Part shown: positions 1-8,875 of the stretch, in pieces | Position numbering within the stretch: the stretch's first letter is position 1 | How the letters are laid out: every line of letters starts with the position of its first letter | NCBI RefSeq assembly: GCF_003939025.1 | Contig: NZ_RQIH01000001.1 | Span: forward strand, 407,924 to 471,923 | From: Rhizobium sophoriradicis | Lineage (GTDB): Bacteria; Pseudomonadota; Alphaproteobacteria; Rhizobiales; Rhizobiaceae | Length of the DNA: 64,000 nt | Reading direction: 5' to 3' | Notes under the pieces: model-generated | Databases searched by the model: none | What the model saw: only the letters and a program-made list of their open reading frames with translations | Told to the model about the DNA's origin: nothing | Position numbers and translations under genes: made by a program

Positions 1-124
1 CCTTCCGGTCGCCGGGGTTCAGGTCGGGGTGCAGCTTCTTGGCAAGCTTACGGAACGCGCTTTGAATATCCTTTTGCGACGCATCCCGCTTCACGCCCAG
101 AAGCTCATAGGGATCCTGGCTCAT
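1..124 (-). CDS. J-domain (DnaJ-type) co-chaperone, N-terminal part only
   Basis: The reading frame starts at the ATG whose complement is 122-124 and runs off the window edge. The 41 visible residues begin [16 protein letters not shown] and include [15 protein letters not shown]. This is helix I, helix II and the HPD loop of a J domain, the part that stimulates the ATPase of DnaK/Hsp70. The remainder, which would show a CbpA-type or other DnaJ protein, lies outside the window. The family is clear; the subfamily is not. Confidence 0.8.
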   Translation of the reverse strand, partial: MSQDPYELLGVKRDASQKDIQSAFRKLAKKLHPDLNPGDRK

Positions 125-215
125 GCATGTCTCCGCTCAGGCAGCCAATTCTGCCGTTGATTTGCCTGAAATATAGGTGGTCAGGGCGCCGGAGGGGAGG
201 GGAGGCTGTGGAGAG

Positions 216-662
216 CTACAACAGCGCCCCGTCTTCCTGCAACTGATCGGGACGGCGATCGATGAGCACCGAGCAGCCCGCGTGGCGCACGACCTTCTCG
301 ACGATCGAGGAAAAGACGTAGTCGGTGATATCGGGGACATGCGATGACAGCAGGATGAGATCGGCCGATCTCTCCTTGGCGGCCGACGCGAGCATGGAGG
401 CCGCAACGCCGATGCGAACCTCGACCGTTGCCGGAACACCCAATTCCCGACAGAGCGATACGAGCTTCCTTTCGGCGTCGGCCATCGCCGTCGTCTCGAA
501 TTCCTCCGGAAGATCCACGAGGTGGCGGTGCGGAATATTCTCGACGACGTGCAGGACGACGATGCTGCCGCCGTGGTCCAACAGCGCCGCCGCCCGGCGC
601 AGGAGGCGGATTGCCGTTTCCCGGGAACCCATGCCGATGCCGCAGATGATCGTCCGATACAT
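216..662 (-). CDS. Universal stress protein (UspA) family
   Basis: The product of 148 residues starts MYRTIICGIGMGS and shows the UspA fold order: a first beta strand, an alternating alpha/beta core (SIVVLHVVENIP), a central helix with AERKLVSLCRELG, then the strand ADLILLSSHVPD and a C-terminal SSIVEKVVRHAGCSVLI. The usual ATP-binding Gly-rich stretch (G-x2-G-x9-G-S/T) near the C-terminus is replaced by HVPDITDYVFSS, so it may belong to the non-ATP-binding UspA type. An in-frame TTG nine bases upstream is an alternative start. It is a cytosolic stress protein with no operon partner visible. Confidence 0.8.
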   Translation of the reverse strand: MYRTIICGIGMGSRETAIRLLRRAAALLDHGGSIVVLHVVENIPHRHLVDLPEEFETTAMADAERKLVSLCRELGVPATVEVRIGVAASMLASAAKERSADLILLSSHVPDITDYVFSSIVEKVVRHAGCSVLIDRRPDQLQEDGALL

Positions 663-866
663 TGAGTTCAATATTCCCGAATACGACTAGGCGCACCGAT
701 CATACCGGCGCCGGCCACCTCTGCTTTGACCGATATCAAGCAGAAATGCCGCAACATCGCAACGCAGGAAGCGGCCATCTGGAGGGGCTCGGGGCGGATC
801 GTCGCAGTTGACGGCACGGCCGTCGGCAATAGCTTTACCGCGATATCATCAATCATCGAGGTTCAC

Positions 867-1730
867 ATGGGCAATATCGCAATCATCGGATCGGGCGCGA
901 TGGGAAGCGCCGTCGCCAAACGGCTGATCGACCATGGCGCCACGGTGCTGACCTATCTCGACGGCCGGAGCGAGCCGACGATCGCACGAGCGCAAGCAGC
1001 CGGGATGATTCCGGTCGCGCTCGAGGAGTTGACGAAGACAGAGCTGGTCCTATCGATCGTTCCGCCGGCGGAGGCGATGAGCGTCGCCGGCCTCATCGCC
1101 GAAATATCACTGGAGAATCCCGCGCCGCCGCCCTTCATCGACCTCAATGCGATTGCGCCGAAAACGATGCAGGCACTGGCGGCGCGGTTTGAAGGCAGCT
1201 GGGTAGAAGTCCTTGATGGCGCCATCATCGGCGGTCCGCCGGTTGCCGGCAAATCAGGTCCGACACTCTATATCAGCGGCGATAGCGCGGAGCGGAGCCG
1301 GCTGCTTGAAAAACATGGCCTGAAGGTCCGCAGGCTCGATGGACCGCTCGGCGCGGCATCGGCGCTGAAGATGTGTTATGCCGGCATTAACAAGGGATTT
1401 GCCGGGCTTGGTGCCGCAATGCTGCTTGCCGCATCGCGTTCGGGTGCTGCCGAAAGCCTGAAGGCCGAACTCGCGGAAAGCCTTCCCGATATCGAGCGCA
1501 AGCTGTCGAAATCCATTCCCGATATGTATCCGAAGGCCTATCGTTGGGTTGCCGAAATGCAGGAGATCGCCGATTTCCTCGGAGAGGACGATCCGGCGGC
1601 AACGATTTTTCGGGGTATGGCCGATCTTTTCTCCCGGCTGGCGGCGGATGTGGACGGCGACCGCGCCCTCGTCAGGCAGCTGGACGAAGTCCTCGCGCCG
1701 TCGGAAACCGGCGCCATGGTCATGCCGTAG
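867..1730 (+). CDS. NAD(P)-binding oxidoreductase, 6-phosphogluconate/beta-hydroxyacid dehydrogenase type with DUF1932-like C-terminus
   Basis: The 287-residue product opens with a Rossmann motif (MGNIAIIGSGAMGSAVAKRL, GxGxMG) as in beta-hydroxyacid dehydrogenases. FIDLNAIAPKTMQ and DGAIIGGPP follow the D-x-S-x-x-P and DAPVSGG positions of that family. The second half (ALKMCYAGINKG) resembles the DUF1932 helical domain, which carries the conserved Lys of the family. GAGG lies seven bases before the ATG at 867; the frame is open upstream to 726 but that part lacks domain features. The substrate is unknown. It is an isolated gene convergent with the Tm-1-like pair and ends at a hairpin. Confidence 0.75.
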   Translation: MGNIAIIGSGAMGSAVAKRLIDHGATVLTYLDGRSEPTIARAQAAGMIPVALEELTKTELVLSIVPPAEAMSVAGLIAEISLENPAPPPFIDLNAIAPKTMQALAARFEGSWVEVLDGAIIGGPPVAGKSGPTLYISGDSAERSRLLEKHGLKVRRLDGPLGAASALKMCYAGINKGFAGLGAAMLLAASRSGAAESLKAELAESLPDIERKLSKSIPDMYPKAYRWVAEMQEIADFLGEDDPAATIFRGMADLFSRLAADVDGDRALVRQLDEVLAPSETGAMVMP

Positions 1731-1737
1731 CTCTTCC

Positions 1738-1771
1738 GCTGCCGGCGCCCCGCGAGGGAGGCGCCGGCAGC
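1738..1771. terminator. Bidirectional stem-loop between convergent genes
   Basis: A perfect 12-bp inverted repeat (GCTGCCGGCGCC at 1738-1749, GGCGCCGGCAGC at 1760-1771) with a 10-base loop lies 8 bases after the oxidoreductase stop and 27 bases after the end of the converging TIM-barrel gene. There is no T tract, so termination is inferred from stem strength and position. Confidence 0.5.
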
Positions 1772-1797
1772 TGGCACTCGGCCGGTCCAAGCCACGC

Positions 1798-2622
1798 CTA
1801 TATCTTGGTGAAGTCCTCGACCTGCGCGCGGATCGCGATCTCGGTCGGAAGCCGCTCCATCGAACTTGCGCCGTAGAAGCCGTTGCAGCCCTTGCAGCGG
1901 GCGAGCACATAGGCGGCATCCGCCGGCATGGAGATCGGGCCGCCATGGCAGAGCACGATGACGTCGTCGCGCACCGACCGCGCGGCATCGGCCCATATAT
2001 TGATCTTGTCCACGCACCCGTCGAGCGTCAGCGCCGTTTCGGCGCCGATCGCGCCGCCCGTGGTCAGGCCGAGATGGCAGACCACAATATCGGCGCCGGC
2101 TTTGGTCATGGCGACGGCGTCCTCGCGGCTGAAGACATAGGGGGTCGTCAGCATGTCCTTGGCGTGGGCGCGGGCGATGATGTCGATCTCGAGATCGAAG
2201 CCCATGCCGGTTTCTTCGAGATTGGCGCGGAAGGTGCCGTCGATCAGTCCGACTGTGGGGAAATTCTGGATGCCGGCAAAACCCATCGCCTTCAACTCTT
2301 CGAGGAAGTGATCGGGCAGCATGAAAGGATCGGTGCCATTGACGCCGGCCAGCACCGGCGTATGACGCACGACCGGCAGAACCTCGCGGCCCATCTCCTT
2401 GACGATCTCATTGGCATTGCCATAGGCGAGCAGGCCCGCCAGCGAGCCGCGCCCGGCCATGCGGTAACGCCCGGAATTATAGATCACGATCAGGTCGATG
2501 CCGCCGGCTTCCTCGCTCTTGGCGGAAAGGCCGGTGCCGGCGCCGCCACCGATGATCGGCCGGCCCTCGGCGATCTTGCGGCGAAGCGTGTTCAGAATGT
2601 CTTTTCTGTCGATGCGGGTCAA
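1798..2622 (-). CDS. TIM-barrel 'phosphoenolpyruvate hydrolase-like' protein, equivalent of the Tm-1 C-terminal half
   Basis: The product of about 274 residues has a TIM-barrel layout: [24 protein letters not shown], a [20 protein letters not shown] loop and the phosphate-site-like segment [18 protein letters not shown]. This matches the PEP-hydrolase-like/IGPS-like family found in the C-terminal half of plant Tm-1 proteins. I place the start at TTG 2622 because GAGGAG sits 6-8 bases before it; the ATG at 2640 inside the upstream gene has no ribosome site but would give an 8-base overlap. It is translationally coupled to the Tm-1-like gene at 2633-3829. The biochemical function is not established, and the hydrolase name rests on family labels. 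Confidence 0.75.
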   Translation of the reverse strand: MTRIDRKDILNTLRRKIAEGRPIIGGGAGTGLSAKSEEAGGIDLIVIYNSGRYRMAGRGSLAGLLAYGNANEIVKEMGREVLPVVRHTPVLAGVNGTDPFMLPDHFLEELKAMGFAGIQNFPTVGLIDGTFRANLEETGMGFDLEIDIIARAHAKDMLTTPYVFSREDAVAMTKAGADIVVCHLGLTTGGAIGAETALTLDGCVDKINIWADAARSVRDDVIVLCHGGPISMPADAAYVLARCKGCNGFYGASSMERLPTEIAIRAQVEDFTKI

Positions 2623-2632
2623 AACTGTCTCC

Positions 2633-3829
2633 TCAGGCATGGATGTCATGGAAATTGGCGACGAGTGCCGCGGCGAATTCCTGGCTGTTGATATGGGCGT
2701 CGATCTCGACGAGACGCCTGTTTTCCGCATCACGCCAGCCATCGCGGATGGCCGTAAACAGCGCCGCATCGGCGTCCGGATCGTGGAACGGCTGACCGGC
2801 GGCATCGATCGCCGACACGCCTTGCAGCGGCAGCAGGAACCGGACCGGCCCCTGCATCCGGTTCAGCCGTTCGACGATGAAAGTGCCGATCCGGCGATTT
2901 TCTTCCGGCGTGGTGCGCATCAGCGTCACCTGCGCATTATGGACATGCAACCTCCGATCTTGGAAAGCCCCAGGCACGGTTTCCCGCGCGCCGAAATTCA
3001 CCATATCGACGGCGCCGACCGAGCCGATATAGGGCAGGCCGGTGCGAATGATGGCGCCAAAGCGATCCATGGTCGCCGGGAAGACGCCGCCGACAAGGAG
3101 ATCCGGAACCTCCGTCGTCGTTACATCAATTACGCCCTGCAGCAGGCCGGAATCGGCAAGCTTCTCCATTGACTGGCCGCCGACGCCGGTGGCGTGGAAG
3201 ACGTAGATTTCGTGCGTCTTGCCGAGTATCTCGCGCACCTGCGTGACACAGGCTGTGGTGACGCCGAACATGGTCATGCCGATACCCGGCCGATCATTGC
3301 TCGAGGCGGGGATAGGATTGCGGGCCATGCCGGCCGCTGCGTTCGCCGCATTGCCGATCACCTTGCGCGAAATGGCATTCAGGCCGGCGACATCGACGAC
3401 CGAATACATCATGGTGATATCGTTCGGCCCGACATAGGGCGCGACATTGCCGGAGGCGACGGTCGAGACCATCAGTTTCGGCAGACCGATCGGAAGTGCG
3501 CGCATTGCTTCCGTGACGAGTGCGGTATTTCCGGTACCGCCGAGGCCGAGGACGGCGCCGATATCGCCGCGTGACGTCAGGAAGGCCGTCAGCGCCTTGG
3601 CCATGGCCGAAACCGCCGTTCCGCGATCCGTTTGCCCGAGGACAGCCGCCGCACCCTCGGGATGAAATTCGGCGATGTCGCGCGCCCGGATATCGGCGCC
3701 GGCATCCTCCCCAAGCGTGCCGACATCGACCAGCACGGCATCGGCGCCGGCCGCATTAATCACCTCCTGGGCGTAGCGCAGTTCCGCTCCCTTGGTGTCG
3801 CAGGTGCCGATGACATAGACCTTTCCCAT
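2633..3829 (-). CDS. Tm-1-like ATP-binding domain protein (UPF0261)
   Basis: The 398-residue product begins [20 protein letters not shown], the signature opening of the UPF0261/Tm-1-like family. It continues with [36 protein letters not shown] and [14 protein letters not shown], the glycine-rich segments lining the nucleotide site of this two-domain fold. The start at 3829 has AGGGGAGG upstream. In plants the homologous Tm-1 protein carries this domain fused to the TIM barrel encoded by the next gene; here the two overlap as separate cistrons. The pair is divergent from a GntR regulator, probably its controller. The substrate is unknown. Confidence 0.85.
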   Translation of the reverse strand: MGKVYVIGTCDTKGAELRYAQEVINAAGADAVLVDVGTLGEDAGADIRARDIAEFHPEGAAAVLGQTDRGTAVSAMAKALTAFLTSRGDIGAVLGLGGTGNTALVTEAMRALPIGLPKLMVSTVASGNVAPYVGPNDITMMYSVVDVAGLNAISRKVIGNAANAAAGMARNPIPASSNDRPGIGMTMFGVTTACVTQVREILGKTHEIYVFHATGVGGQSMEKLADSGLLQGVIDVTTTEVPDLLVGGVFPATMDRFGAIIRTGLPYIGSVGAVDMVNFGARETVPGAFQDRRLHVHNAQVTLMRTTPEENRRIGTFIVERLNRMQGPVRFLLPLQGVSAIDAAGQPFHDPDADAALFTAIRDGWRDAENRRLVEIDAHINSQEFAAALVANFHDIHA

Positions 3830-3895
3830 TGCTTTTCCTCCCCTTTTTGAACTTTCCCTGTGTGTTTTCGATAAAATTCCCGATTTTGTATTTTC

Positions 3896-3925
3896 CATAT
3901 TGTATATTCTTTTGCATATTGCATA
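3896..3925. promoter_or_regulatory. Candidate GntR operator: direct repeats in the divergent promoter region
   Basis: Two near-identical 11-mers, CATATTGTATA (3896-3906) and CATATTGCATA (3915-3925), lie 19 bp apart (about two helical turns) in the AT-rich gap between the Tm-1-like operon and the GntR gene. A third partial copy, TTTTGTATTTT, is at about 3884-3894. FadR-subfamily regulators bind short TNGTATAC-like sites, so autoregulation and control of both directions is plausible but inferred. Confidence 0.45.
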
Positions 3926-3950
3926 CTTAATCCTCGAATGCCAGACGGAA

Positions 3951-4613
3951 ATGGAGACCATGAACGCACCGCGCCACCTCACCCTTCGCGAGCGGATCTA
4001 CGAGGAAATCGTTCGCCTGATCGTCTCCGGGGAATTGCCGAGCGGCGTGTCGATCGATGAAAAGGAACTGACGGAACGGCTGCAGGTCAGCCGCACGCCG
4101 TTCCGCGAGGCGATCGGCACGCTGGCTAAGGAGGGGCTGATCGAGATCAAGCCCTATCGCGGCTTCTTCGTGCGCAGCTTCACGCCGAAGGAGATCGACG
4201 ACCTCTATAATCTGCGCAAGACGCTGGAATGCTTCGCCGTCGAGCTCGCCGTTCCACAGATGAGCGACCGGCATATTGCCGACTTCGAACGCATCCTCGA
4301 TGAGGCAGTGGCCGCGCTGCGCCGCGGCGACATGGAGACTTACGGCACGCGCGACAAGGAATTTCACGAGACGATTGCCGAGCTTTCCGGGAGCCTGCCG
4401 CTGATCGAGACGCTGGCGCGGCTCGCGCTGCAGATACAGATCTGCCGCTCGATCGCCAATGAAAGCCGCGATCTGGCCAAAAGAGCCGCCGAGGAGCGCG
4501 ATCAGATCCTGCAGGCTTTCAAGGCGCGCGACATTGCCCGCGCCAAGGCGCTGATGCACGCGCATATCAGCGATGTCCAGCAGGCCGTCATGGCGCGGTT
4601 TCAGAAGGGTTAG
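3951..4613 (+). CDS. GntR family transcriptional regulator, FadR/FCD subfamily
   Basis: The 220-residue product has an N-terminal winged helix-turn-helix (LTLRERIYEEIVRLIVSGEL, LTERLQVSRTPFREAIGTL, IEIKPYRGFFVRSF) and a C-terminal all-helical FCD domain (DLYNLRKTLECFAVELA, KEFHETIAELSG, AFKARDIARAKALMHAHI) with Asp/His residues that bind metal and ligand in this subfamily. ATG 3951 and ATG 3960 are both possible; GGAG precedes the second. It is divergent from the Tm-1-like pair and just upstream of the sugar-type ABC operon, so either or both may be targets. The effector is probably an organic acid or sugar acid. Confidence 0.88.
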   Translation: METMNAPRHLTLRERIYEEIVRLIVSGELPSGVSIDEKELTERLQVSRTPFREAIGTLAKEGLIEIKPYRGFFVRSFTPKEIDDLYNLRKTLECFAVELAVPQMSDRHIADFERILDEAVAALRRGDMETYGTRDKEFHETIAELSGSLPLIETLARLALQIQICRSIANESRDLAKRAAEERDQILQAFKARDIARAKALMHAHISDVQQAVMARFQKG

Positions 4614-4692
4614 CCGGGGAAATCGAAGGAGAGGGAGGTCTCCTTCGACAATCTAAAAACTTGGGCCGGGGAGCGGTCCGGAGGAGGGAACA

Positions 4693-5946
4693 ATGCTGAA
4701 ATTTCTTACCCGCGGCTCGGCACTGGCGGCGATGATCGCCGCAAGCTCGCCGGCGCACGCCGAAACCCTGAAAATGTGGGGTCCCGAACAGATCACCGAA
4801 CCGTTGGTCGCGCAGCTCTGGAACGGCATCAAGGCCGATTTCGAAAAGGCCAATCCCGGTGTGACCGTCGAATTCATGCCGCCGACCGGCACGATCAGCA
4901 ACGGCGCGGTGCAGGCCGCCATCCAGTCGGACGCCGGTCCCGACGTGATCCTTACCAATTCAGGCATCGGCCGTATCAGCGTCGTCAAAAACGCCAAGCA
5001 GGTGATCCCGCTCACCGAAGAATACGAAAAGCGCGGCTGGAAGGACCAGATCTATCCTTGGCTTTACACCGAGCTGAAGGGCCAGTTCGGCGGCGAGATC
5101 TATGAGGTTCCCGATGGGCTCGATGCGCTTGGTATCTGGTATCACAAGGACATTTTCGAGCAGGCCGGGTGGAAGATCCCGTCGACCTGGAGCGAATTCG
5201 AAACGCTGATGAAATCGATCGAGGAGGCCGGCCTGCAGCCGATCGCCATCGGCCCGCGTACAACAGGCAGCGCCGGTCATCTCTTCGGCAACCTGCTGCA
5301 GTCGGCGAGCGGCAAGGAGGTGATCGGCAAGGCCTTGCGCCGCGAGATCGCCTGGGACGACCCGTCCGTCGCCGCCGGCGCCGTCCGACTGCAGAAGCTG
5401 GTCGAGGCGGGCGACATCAAGAAGGAGATGGCCGGGCTCGATCTCGATGGTGCCTCGCGGCTCTGGTTCAACAAGCGCGCCGCCATGTTCGTTGCCGGCC
5501 CCTGGTTCACCGCCAATGCCCGCAAGGCCGGTTATGACCTGTCGAATGCCGGTTATGCGCCGATGCCCTCCGACATCAAGGGCGCGGCGATGCCGACCGG
5601 CGGCGTCGGCTGGAGCTGGCTGGTGCCCGTGAATTCGAGGCAGCCGGAACTGGCGATGAAATGGATCGACTTCATGCTGTCGGATGCGGTGATGAAGAAA
5701 CGCGCGCAGGATCCGGCAAGCACGATGATCTATCCGCGCGAAATCCCCGGCGTCGAGCCGCCGACCCCGGTACTCAAGGATATCTTCGCCGCAGCCGCAG
5801 GCGGCGTCGGCTACAACCCGAGCGTCTATCTGCCCGGCACCGTGCTCGACACCTATTTCCAAGTCATCCAGGGCCTGATCTCCGGCCAGATCGGCGGCGA
5901 GGAAGGCATGAAGCAGATCCAGGCAAAGATGGCAGAGGCGAAATAG
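4693..5946 (+). CDS. ABC transporter sugar-binding protein (solute-binding family 1)
   Basis: The 417-residue product has a Sec signal peptide (hydrophobic core ALAAMIAASSP, cleavage after AHA at residue 23) and the family-1 pattern: ETLKMWGPEQITEPLVAQLWNGI, FEKANPGVTVEF, DGLDALGIWYHKDIFEQAGW and GWSWLVPVNSRQPELAMKWIDFML. It is periplasmic and delivers a carbohydrate to the two permeases that follow. GGAGGAGGG precedes the ATG. The stop overlaps the GTG of the next gene (tAGTG). No matching ATPase gene is nearby. The sugar cannot be named from sequence. Confidence 0.9.
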   Translation: MLKFLTRGSALAAMIAASSPAHAETLKMWGPEQITEPLVAQLWNGIKADFEKANPGVTVEFMPPTGTISNGAVQAAIQSDAGPDVILTNSGIGRISVVKNAKQVIPLTEEYEKRGWKDQIYPWLYTELKGQFGGEIYEVPDGLDALGIWYHKDIFEQAGWKIPSTWSEFETLMKSIEEAGLQPIAIGPRTTGSAGHLFGNLLQSASGKEVIGKALRREIAWDDPSVAAGAVRLQKLVEAGDIKKEMAGLDLDGASRLWFNKRAAMFVAGPWFTANARKAGYDLSNAGYAPMPSDIKGAAMPTGGVGWSWLVPVNSRQPELAMKWIDFMLSDAVMKKRAQDPASTMIYPREIPGVEPPTPVLKDIFAAAAGGVGYNPSVYLPGTVLDTYFQVIQGLISGQIGGEEGMKQIQAKMAEAK

Positions 5947-6941
5947 TGGCCATCCCCGAAACATCAGGCAGCAAGGTCGTGGCTCCTCTCAGCACCGGAC
6001 CTGCCGCGGCGGGACATACGGGCGGCACATCCGTCCGTATGTCCAAACGCCGGGCGGCCGGGCCCAGCTCAGCCAATGGCGATGCCGGCACCGCATTCTG
6101 GCTGATGGCACCGGCGCTCGGCCTTTACGCCGTCTTCACCCTTCTGCCGATCGCCGCTACCTTCTGGCTGAGTTTCAACAGTTCGGCCGGCTTCAACACG
6201 TCCGCGAGCTTCGTCGGCTTCGGCAATTACGCGAAGGCGGCGCATGATCCGATCGTCTGGAAGAGCCTCGTCCATACGTTCGTTTGGCTCGCATACCATG
6301 TGGTGATGGCAGGCGGGCTCGGCCTGCTGCTGGCGCTCGCCGTCAGCCGGCTCAGGATCACCCAGGTCTTCTTCCGCACCGCCTTTTTCCTGCCGCATCT
6401 GGTGTCGCTGGCGGTGGTTGGCGTCATCTGGGCCAATATCTACGATCCCTTCTTCGGCCTCCTGAACACGACGCTGACGCGGATCGGGCTTGGTTCCTTC
6501 ACGCAAGGCTGGCTTTCCGATCCCGCCTTGGTGCTCTTTTCCGTCAATGTCGCAAGCTCGTGGCAGGGCTTCGGCCTCTACATGCTGCTCTTCATCGCCG
6601 GCCTGCAGAATATCGACCGCTCGCTCTACGACGCGGCTGAGGTGGACGGCGCCAACGCCTTCCAGCAGCTGATCCATGTGACGCTGCCGGGGCTTCGCGA
6701 GGTGATGACCTTCGTCGTCTCTCTGGCGATGATCAACGGCCTGAAGGGCTTCGCCACGGTCTTCGTCATGACCAATGGCGGCCCCTTCTACCAAAGCGAA
6801 CTGATCACCACCTATATTTACCGGCTCGCCTTCCAATCCCAGGATCACGGACTGGCAGCGGTCCTCTGCATCCTGCTCAGCCTGCTGGCCATTGTCATCA
6901 CCATCGTCTTCAACCGCTGGCGCGCGAGGCTGTCCCAATGA
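5946..6941 (+). CDS. Sugar ABC transporter permease (MalF/UgpA type)
   Basis: The product (331 residues from GTG 5946, 300 from ATG 6039) has about six transmembrane segments, beginning TAFWLMAPALGLYAVFTLLPI. The EAA loop that contacts the ATPase is YDAAEVDGANAFQQLIHVTL. The GTG overlaps the binding-protein stop; the long polar N-terminus is not needed for the fold, so the ATG at 6039 is a fair alternative. It pairs with the next permease, whose ATG overlaps its stop. Confidence 0.88.
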   Translation: MAIPETSGSKVVAPLSTGPAAAGHTGGTSVRMSKRRAAGPSSANGDAGTAFWLMAPALGLYAVFTLLPIAATFWLSFNSSAGFNTSASFVGFGNYAKAAHDPIVWKSLVHTFVWLAYHVVMAGGLGLLLALAVSRLRITQVFFRTAFFLPHLVSLAVVGVIWANIYDPFFGLLNTTLTRIGLGSFTQGWLSDPALVLFSVNVASSWQGFGLYMLLFIAGLQNIDRSLYDAAEVDGANAFQQLIHVTLPGLREVMTFVVSLAMINGLKGFATVFVMTNGGPFYQSELITTYIYRLAFQSQDHGLAAVLCILLSLLAIVITIVFNRWRARLSQ

Positions 6942-7765
6942 GTGCCCGCAATCGCGAATGGCCGGTGGCGCTGGCGCTGACCCCAGCGCTGATCCTGATC
7001 CTTGCCCCCTTCATCTGGCTGGTGATCTCGAGTTTCAAGACCGAGGCCGAAATCGGCCAGGCCGATCCCTTCACCTTGCCCGCCGATCTGATGTGGCGGA
7101 ACTATCTGGATGCCTGGCAGATCGGCGGATTCGGCGACCTCCTCGGCAACAGCCTCATCAACCTTGTCGGCGTCGTCGCCTTGTCGCTGATTACCTGCGC
7201 GCCTGCCGGCTATGCCCTTGCCAAGATCCGATTTCCTGGCCGCGAATGGCTGTTCTACGCCTTCATCCTCGGCCTCACCGTGCCGGTCCAGGCGATCGTC
7301 ATTCCGCTCTATCAGGTGCTCTTCGGGCTCAACCTTGTCAACACCCTTGCTGGAATCGTGCTGGTGCAGGTGAGCAACGGCATTCCCTTCGGCATATTCC
7401 TGATGCGGAGCTTCTTCATCGGCGTGCCGGATGACCTGATCGAGGCCGCCAAGATCGACGGCGCCTCGCATATCCAGATCCTCACCAAGGTTTTCCTGCC
7501 GATCTCGACGCCGGCGGTGCAGGCGCTCGTCATCATCAGCGCGCTCTCCACCTGGAACGACTTCTTCCTGCCGCTGATCGTGCTGATCAGTCCGGAGGTG
7601 CAGACGCTGCCGCTCGGGTTGGTCCGTTTCGCCAGCACCTATGCGTCCGATTACCGCCTGGTCTTCTCCGGGACGGTCATTTCATTCCTGCCGATCATTC
7701 TTCTCTACATCCTGATGCAGCGCCGCTTCACCGAGGGTCTGACGCAGGGAGCAATCAAGGGCTGA
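6938..7765 (+). CDS. Sugar ABC transporter permease (MalG/UgpE type)
   Basis: The 275-residue product has six predicted membrane segments and a MalG-type EAA loop (IEAAKIDGASHIQILTKVFLPI). Its start forms ATGA with the previous stop, so the two permeases are translationally coupled and should form the heterodimeric channel. The next gene in the operon is an oxidoreductase rather than the ATPase, so the transporter presumably borrows a shared MsmX/UgpC-type ATPase encoded elsewhere. Confidence 0.9.
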   Translation: MSARNREWPVALALTPALILILAPFIWLVISSFKTEAEIGQADPFTLPADLMWRNYLDAWQIGGFGDLLGNSLINLVGVVALSLITCAPAGYALAKIRFPGREWLFYAFILGLTVPVQAIVIPLYQVLFGLNLVNTLAGIVLVQVSNGIPFGIFLMRSFFIGVPDDLIEAAKIDGASHIQILTKVFLPISTPAVQALVIISALSTWNDFFLPLIVLISPEVQTLPLGLVRFASTYASDYRLVFSGTVISFLPIILLYILMQRRFTEGLTQGAIKG

Positions 7766-7767
7766 CC

Positions 7768-8859
7768 ATGTCGCACCACGTCCAGCGGGAAATCCGCTAC
7801 AATTTCGAATTCGACCACCGCATCAAAGCCTGCTTTATTGGCGCCGGCGGCCATGCCTACCGCAATATCTACCCGGCCTTGCGTTATGCCCCGGTCGAGC
7901 TCGCCGGCGTCTGCGATCTCGATCTTTCCCGCGCCGAAAAATTCGCCAAGCTTTTCGGCGCCGGCAAAGCCTATACCGATCACCGCCATATGCTCGAGCA
8001 GGAAAGACCGGAGCTGGTCTTTCTCGTTACCGCCTATCATCCCGACGGCCGGGTGCAGGCAACGGATCTGGCGCTCGACGCGCTTGCCGCGGGCGCGCAT
8101 GTCTGGATGGAAAAACCGACCGCCGCGACGATGGAAGACATCGAAAGGCTGCAGGCGGCCAGTGCTGCGGCCGACCGCATGGTGATGACCGGCCTCAAGA
8201 AAACCTTCTTCCCGACGATCGAGAAGCTCAAGGACCTGATCGGCTCGCCCGGTTTCGGCAGGCTGACCTCGATCAATGTCCGTTATCCCCAGAGCCTGCC
8301 GAAGCCGGAAGAGCGCGCCGATCTCGTCAGGATGCAGAGCTTCCTCGACCACATCTTTCATCCGGGCGCGATCCTCAATTTCCTCGGCGGCGAGATCGAA
8401 CGCGCCAGTTATGAATGGGAAGCGCTGACGGGGGCCACCGTCACCAGCCTGCGTTTCCGCTCCGGCGCGATCGGCACGCTGCACCTTGCCGCCGGCCAAT
8501 CCGGCGGCAGCATCTTCGAGCGGGTCGAGATCATCGGCGAAGGCGCCAACGCCATCGTCGAAAACGGCAGCCGGCTGACTTACTTCCGCAAGGCGGACCT
8601 GCCGTCCTATGGCCGCGCCGCAAGCTTCATCCAGCCGGACGAGAATGCCGCGCTCATCTACGAGCCGGAGCATTCGCTCGGCCAGCTCTACAACAACAAC
8701 CTCTTCTATCTGGGCTACGTGCCGGAGATCCTGCATCTGACGGATGCGATCCTTTCCGGCACATCGATCACCCGCGGCACACTCGAAATTGCCCGCGAGA
8801 TCATGAAGCTCTTCGAATTCTATCGACGCGCGGATGCCGGCGTCACCACAAATTTCTGA
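7768..8859 (+). CDS. Gfo/Idh/MocA family oxidoreductase
   Basis: The 363-residue product has an N-terminal Rossmann fold (ACFIGAGGHAYRNIYPAL), the family signature EKPTA at about residue 113 (HVWMEKPTAATMEDIERL) and a C-terminal alpha/beta domain. It follows the permease by two bases, so it is part of the sugar operon and probably oxidises or reduces the imported sugar or derivative with NAD(P). Members act on inositols, glucose-fructose and sugar acids; the substrate here is not determinable. Confidence 0.87.
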   Translation: MSHHVQREIRYNFEFDHRIKACFIGAGGHAYRNIYPALRYAPVELAGVCDLDLSRAEKFAKLFGAGKAYTDHRHMLEQERPELVFLVTAYHPDGRVQATDLALDALAAGAHVWMEKPTAATMEDIERLQAASAAADRMVMTGLKKTFFPTIEKLKDLIGSPGFGRLTSINVRYPQSLPKPEERADLVRMQSFLDHIFHPGAILNFLGGEIERASYEWEALTGATVTSLRFRSGAIGTLHLAAGQSGGSIFERVEIIGEGANAIVENGSRLTYFRKADLPSYGRAASFIQPDENAALIYEPEHSLGQLYNNNLFYLGYVPEILHLTDAILSGTSITRGTLEIAREIMKLFEFYRRADAGVTTNF

Positions 8860-8875
8860 ACAGGGAAAGACGACC

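Noticed and set aside
1549..2691. 380-codon plus-strand frame over the TIM-barrel gene
   Set aside because: Overlaps the oxidoreductase end and antisense to the coupled Tm-1-like pair; crosses the terminator hairpin.
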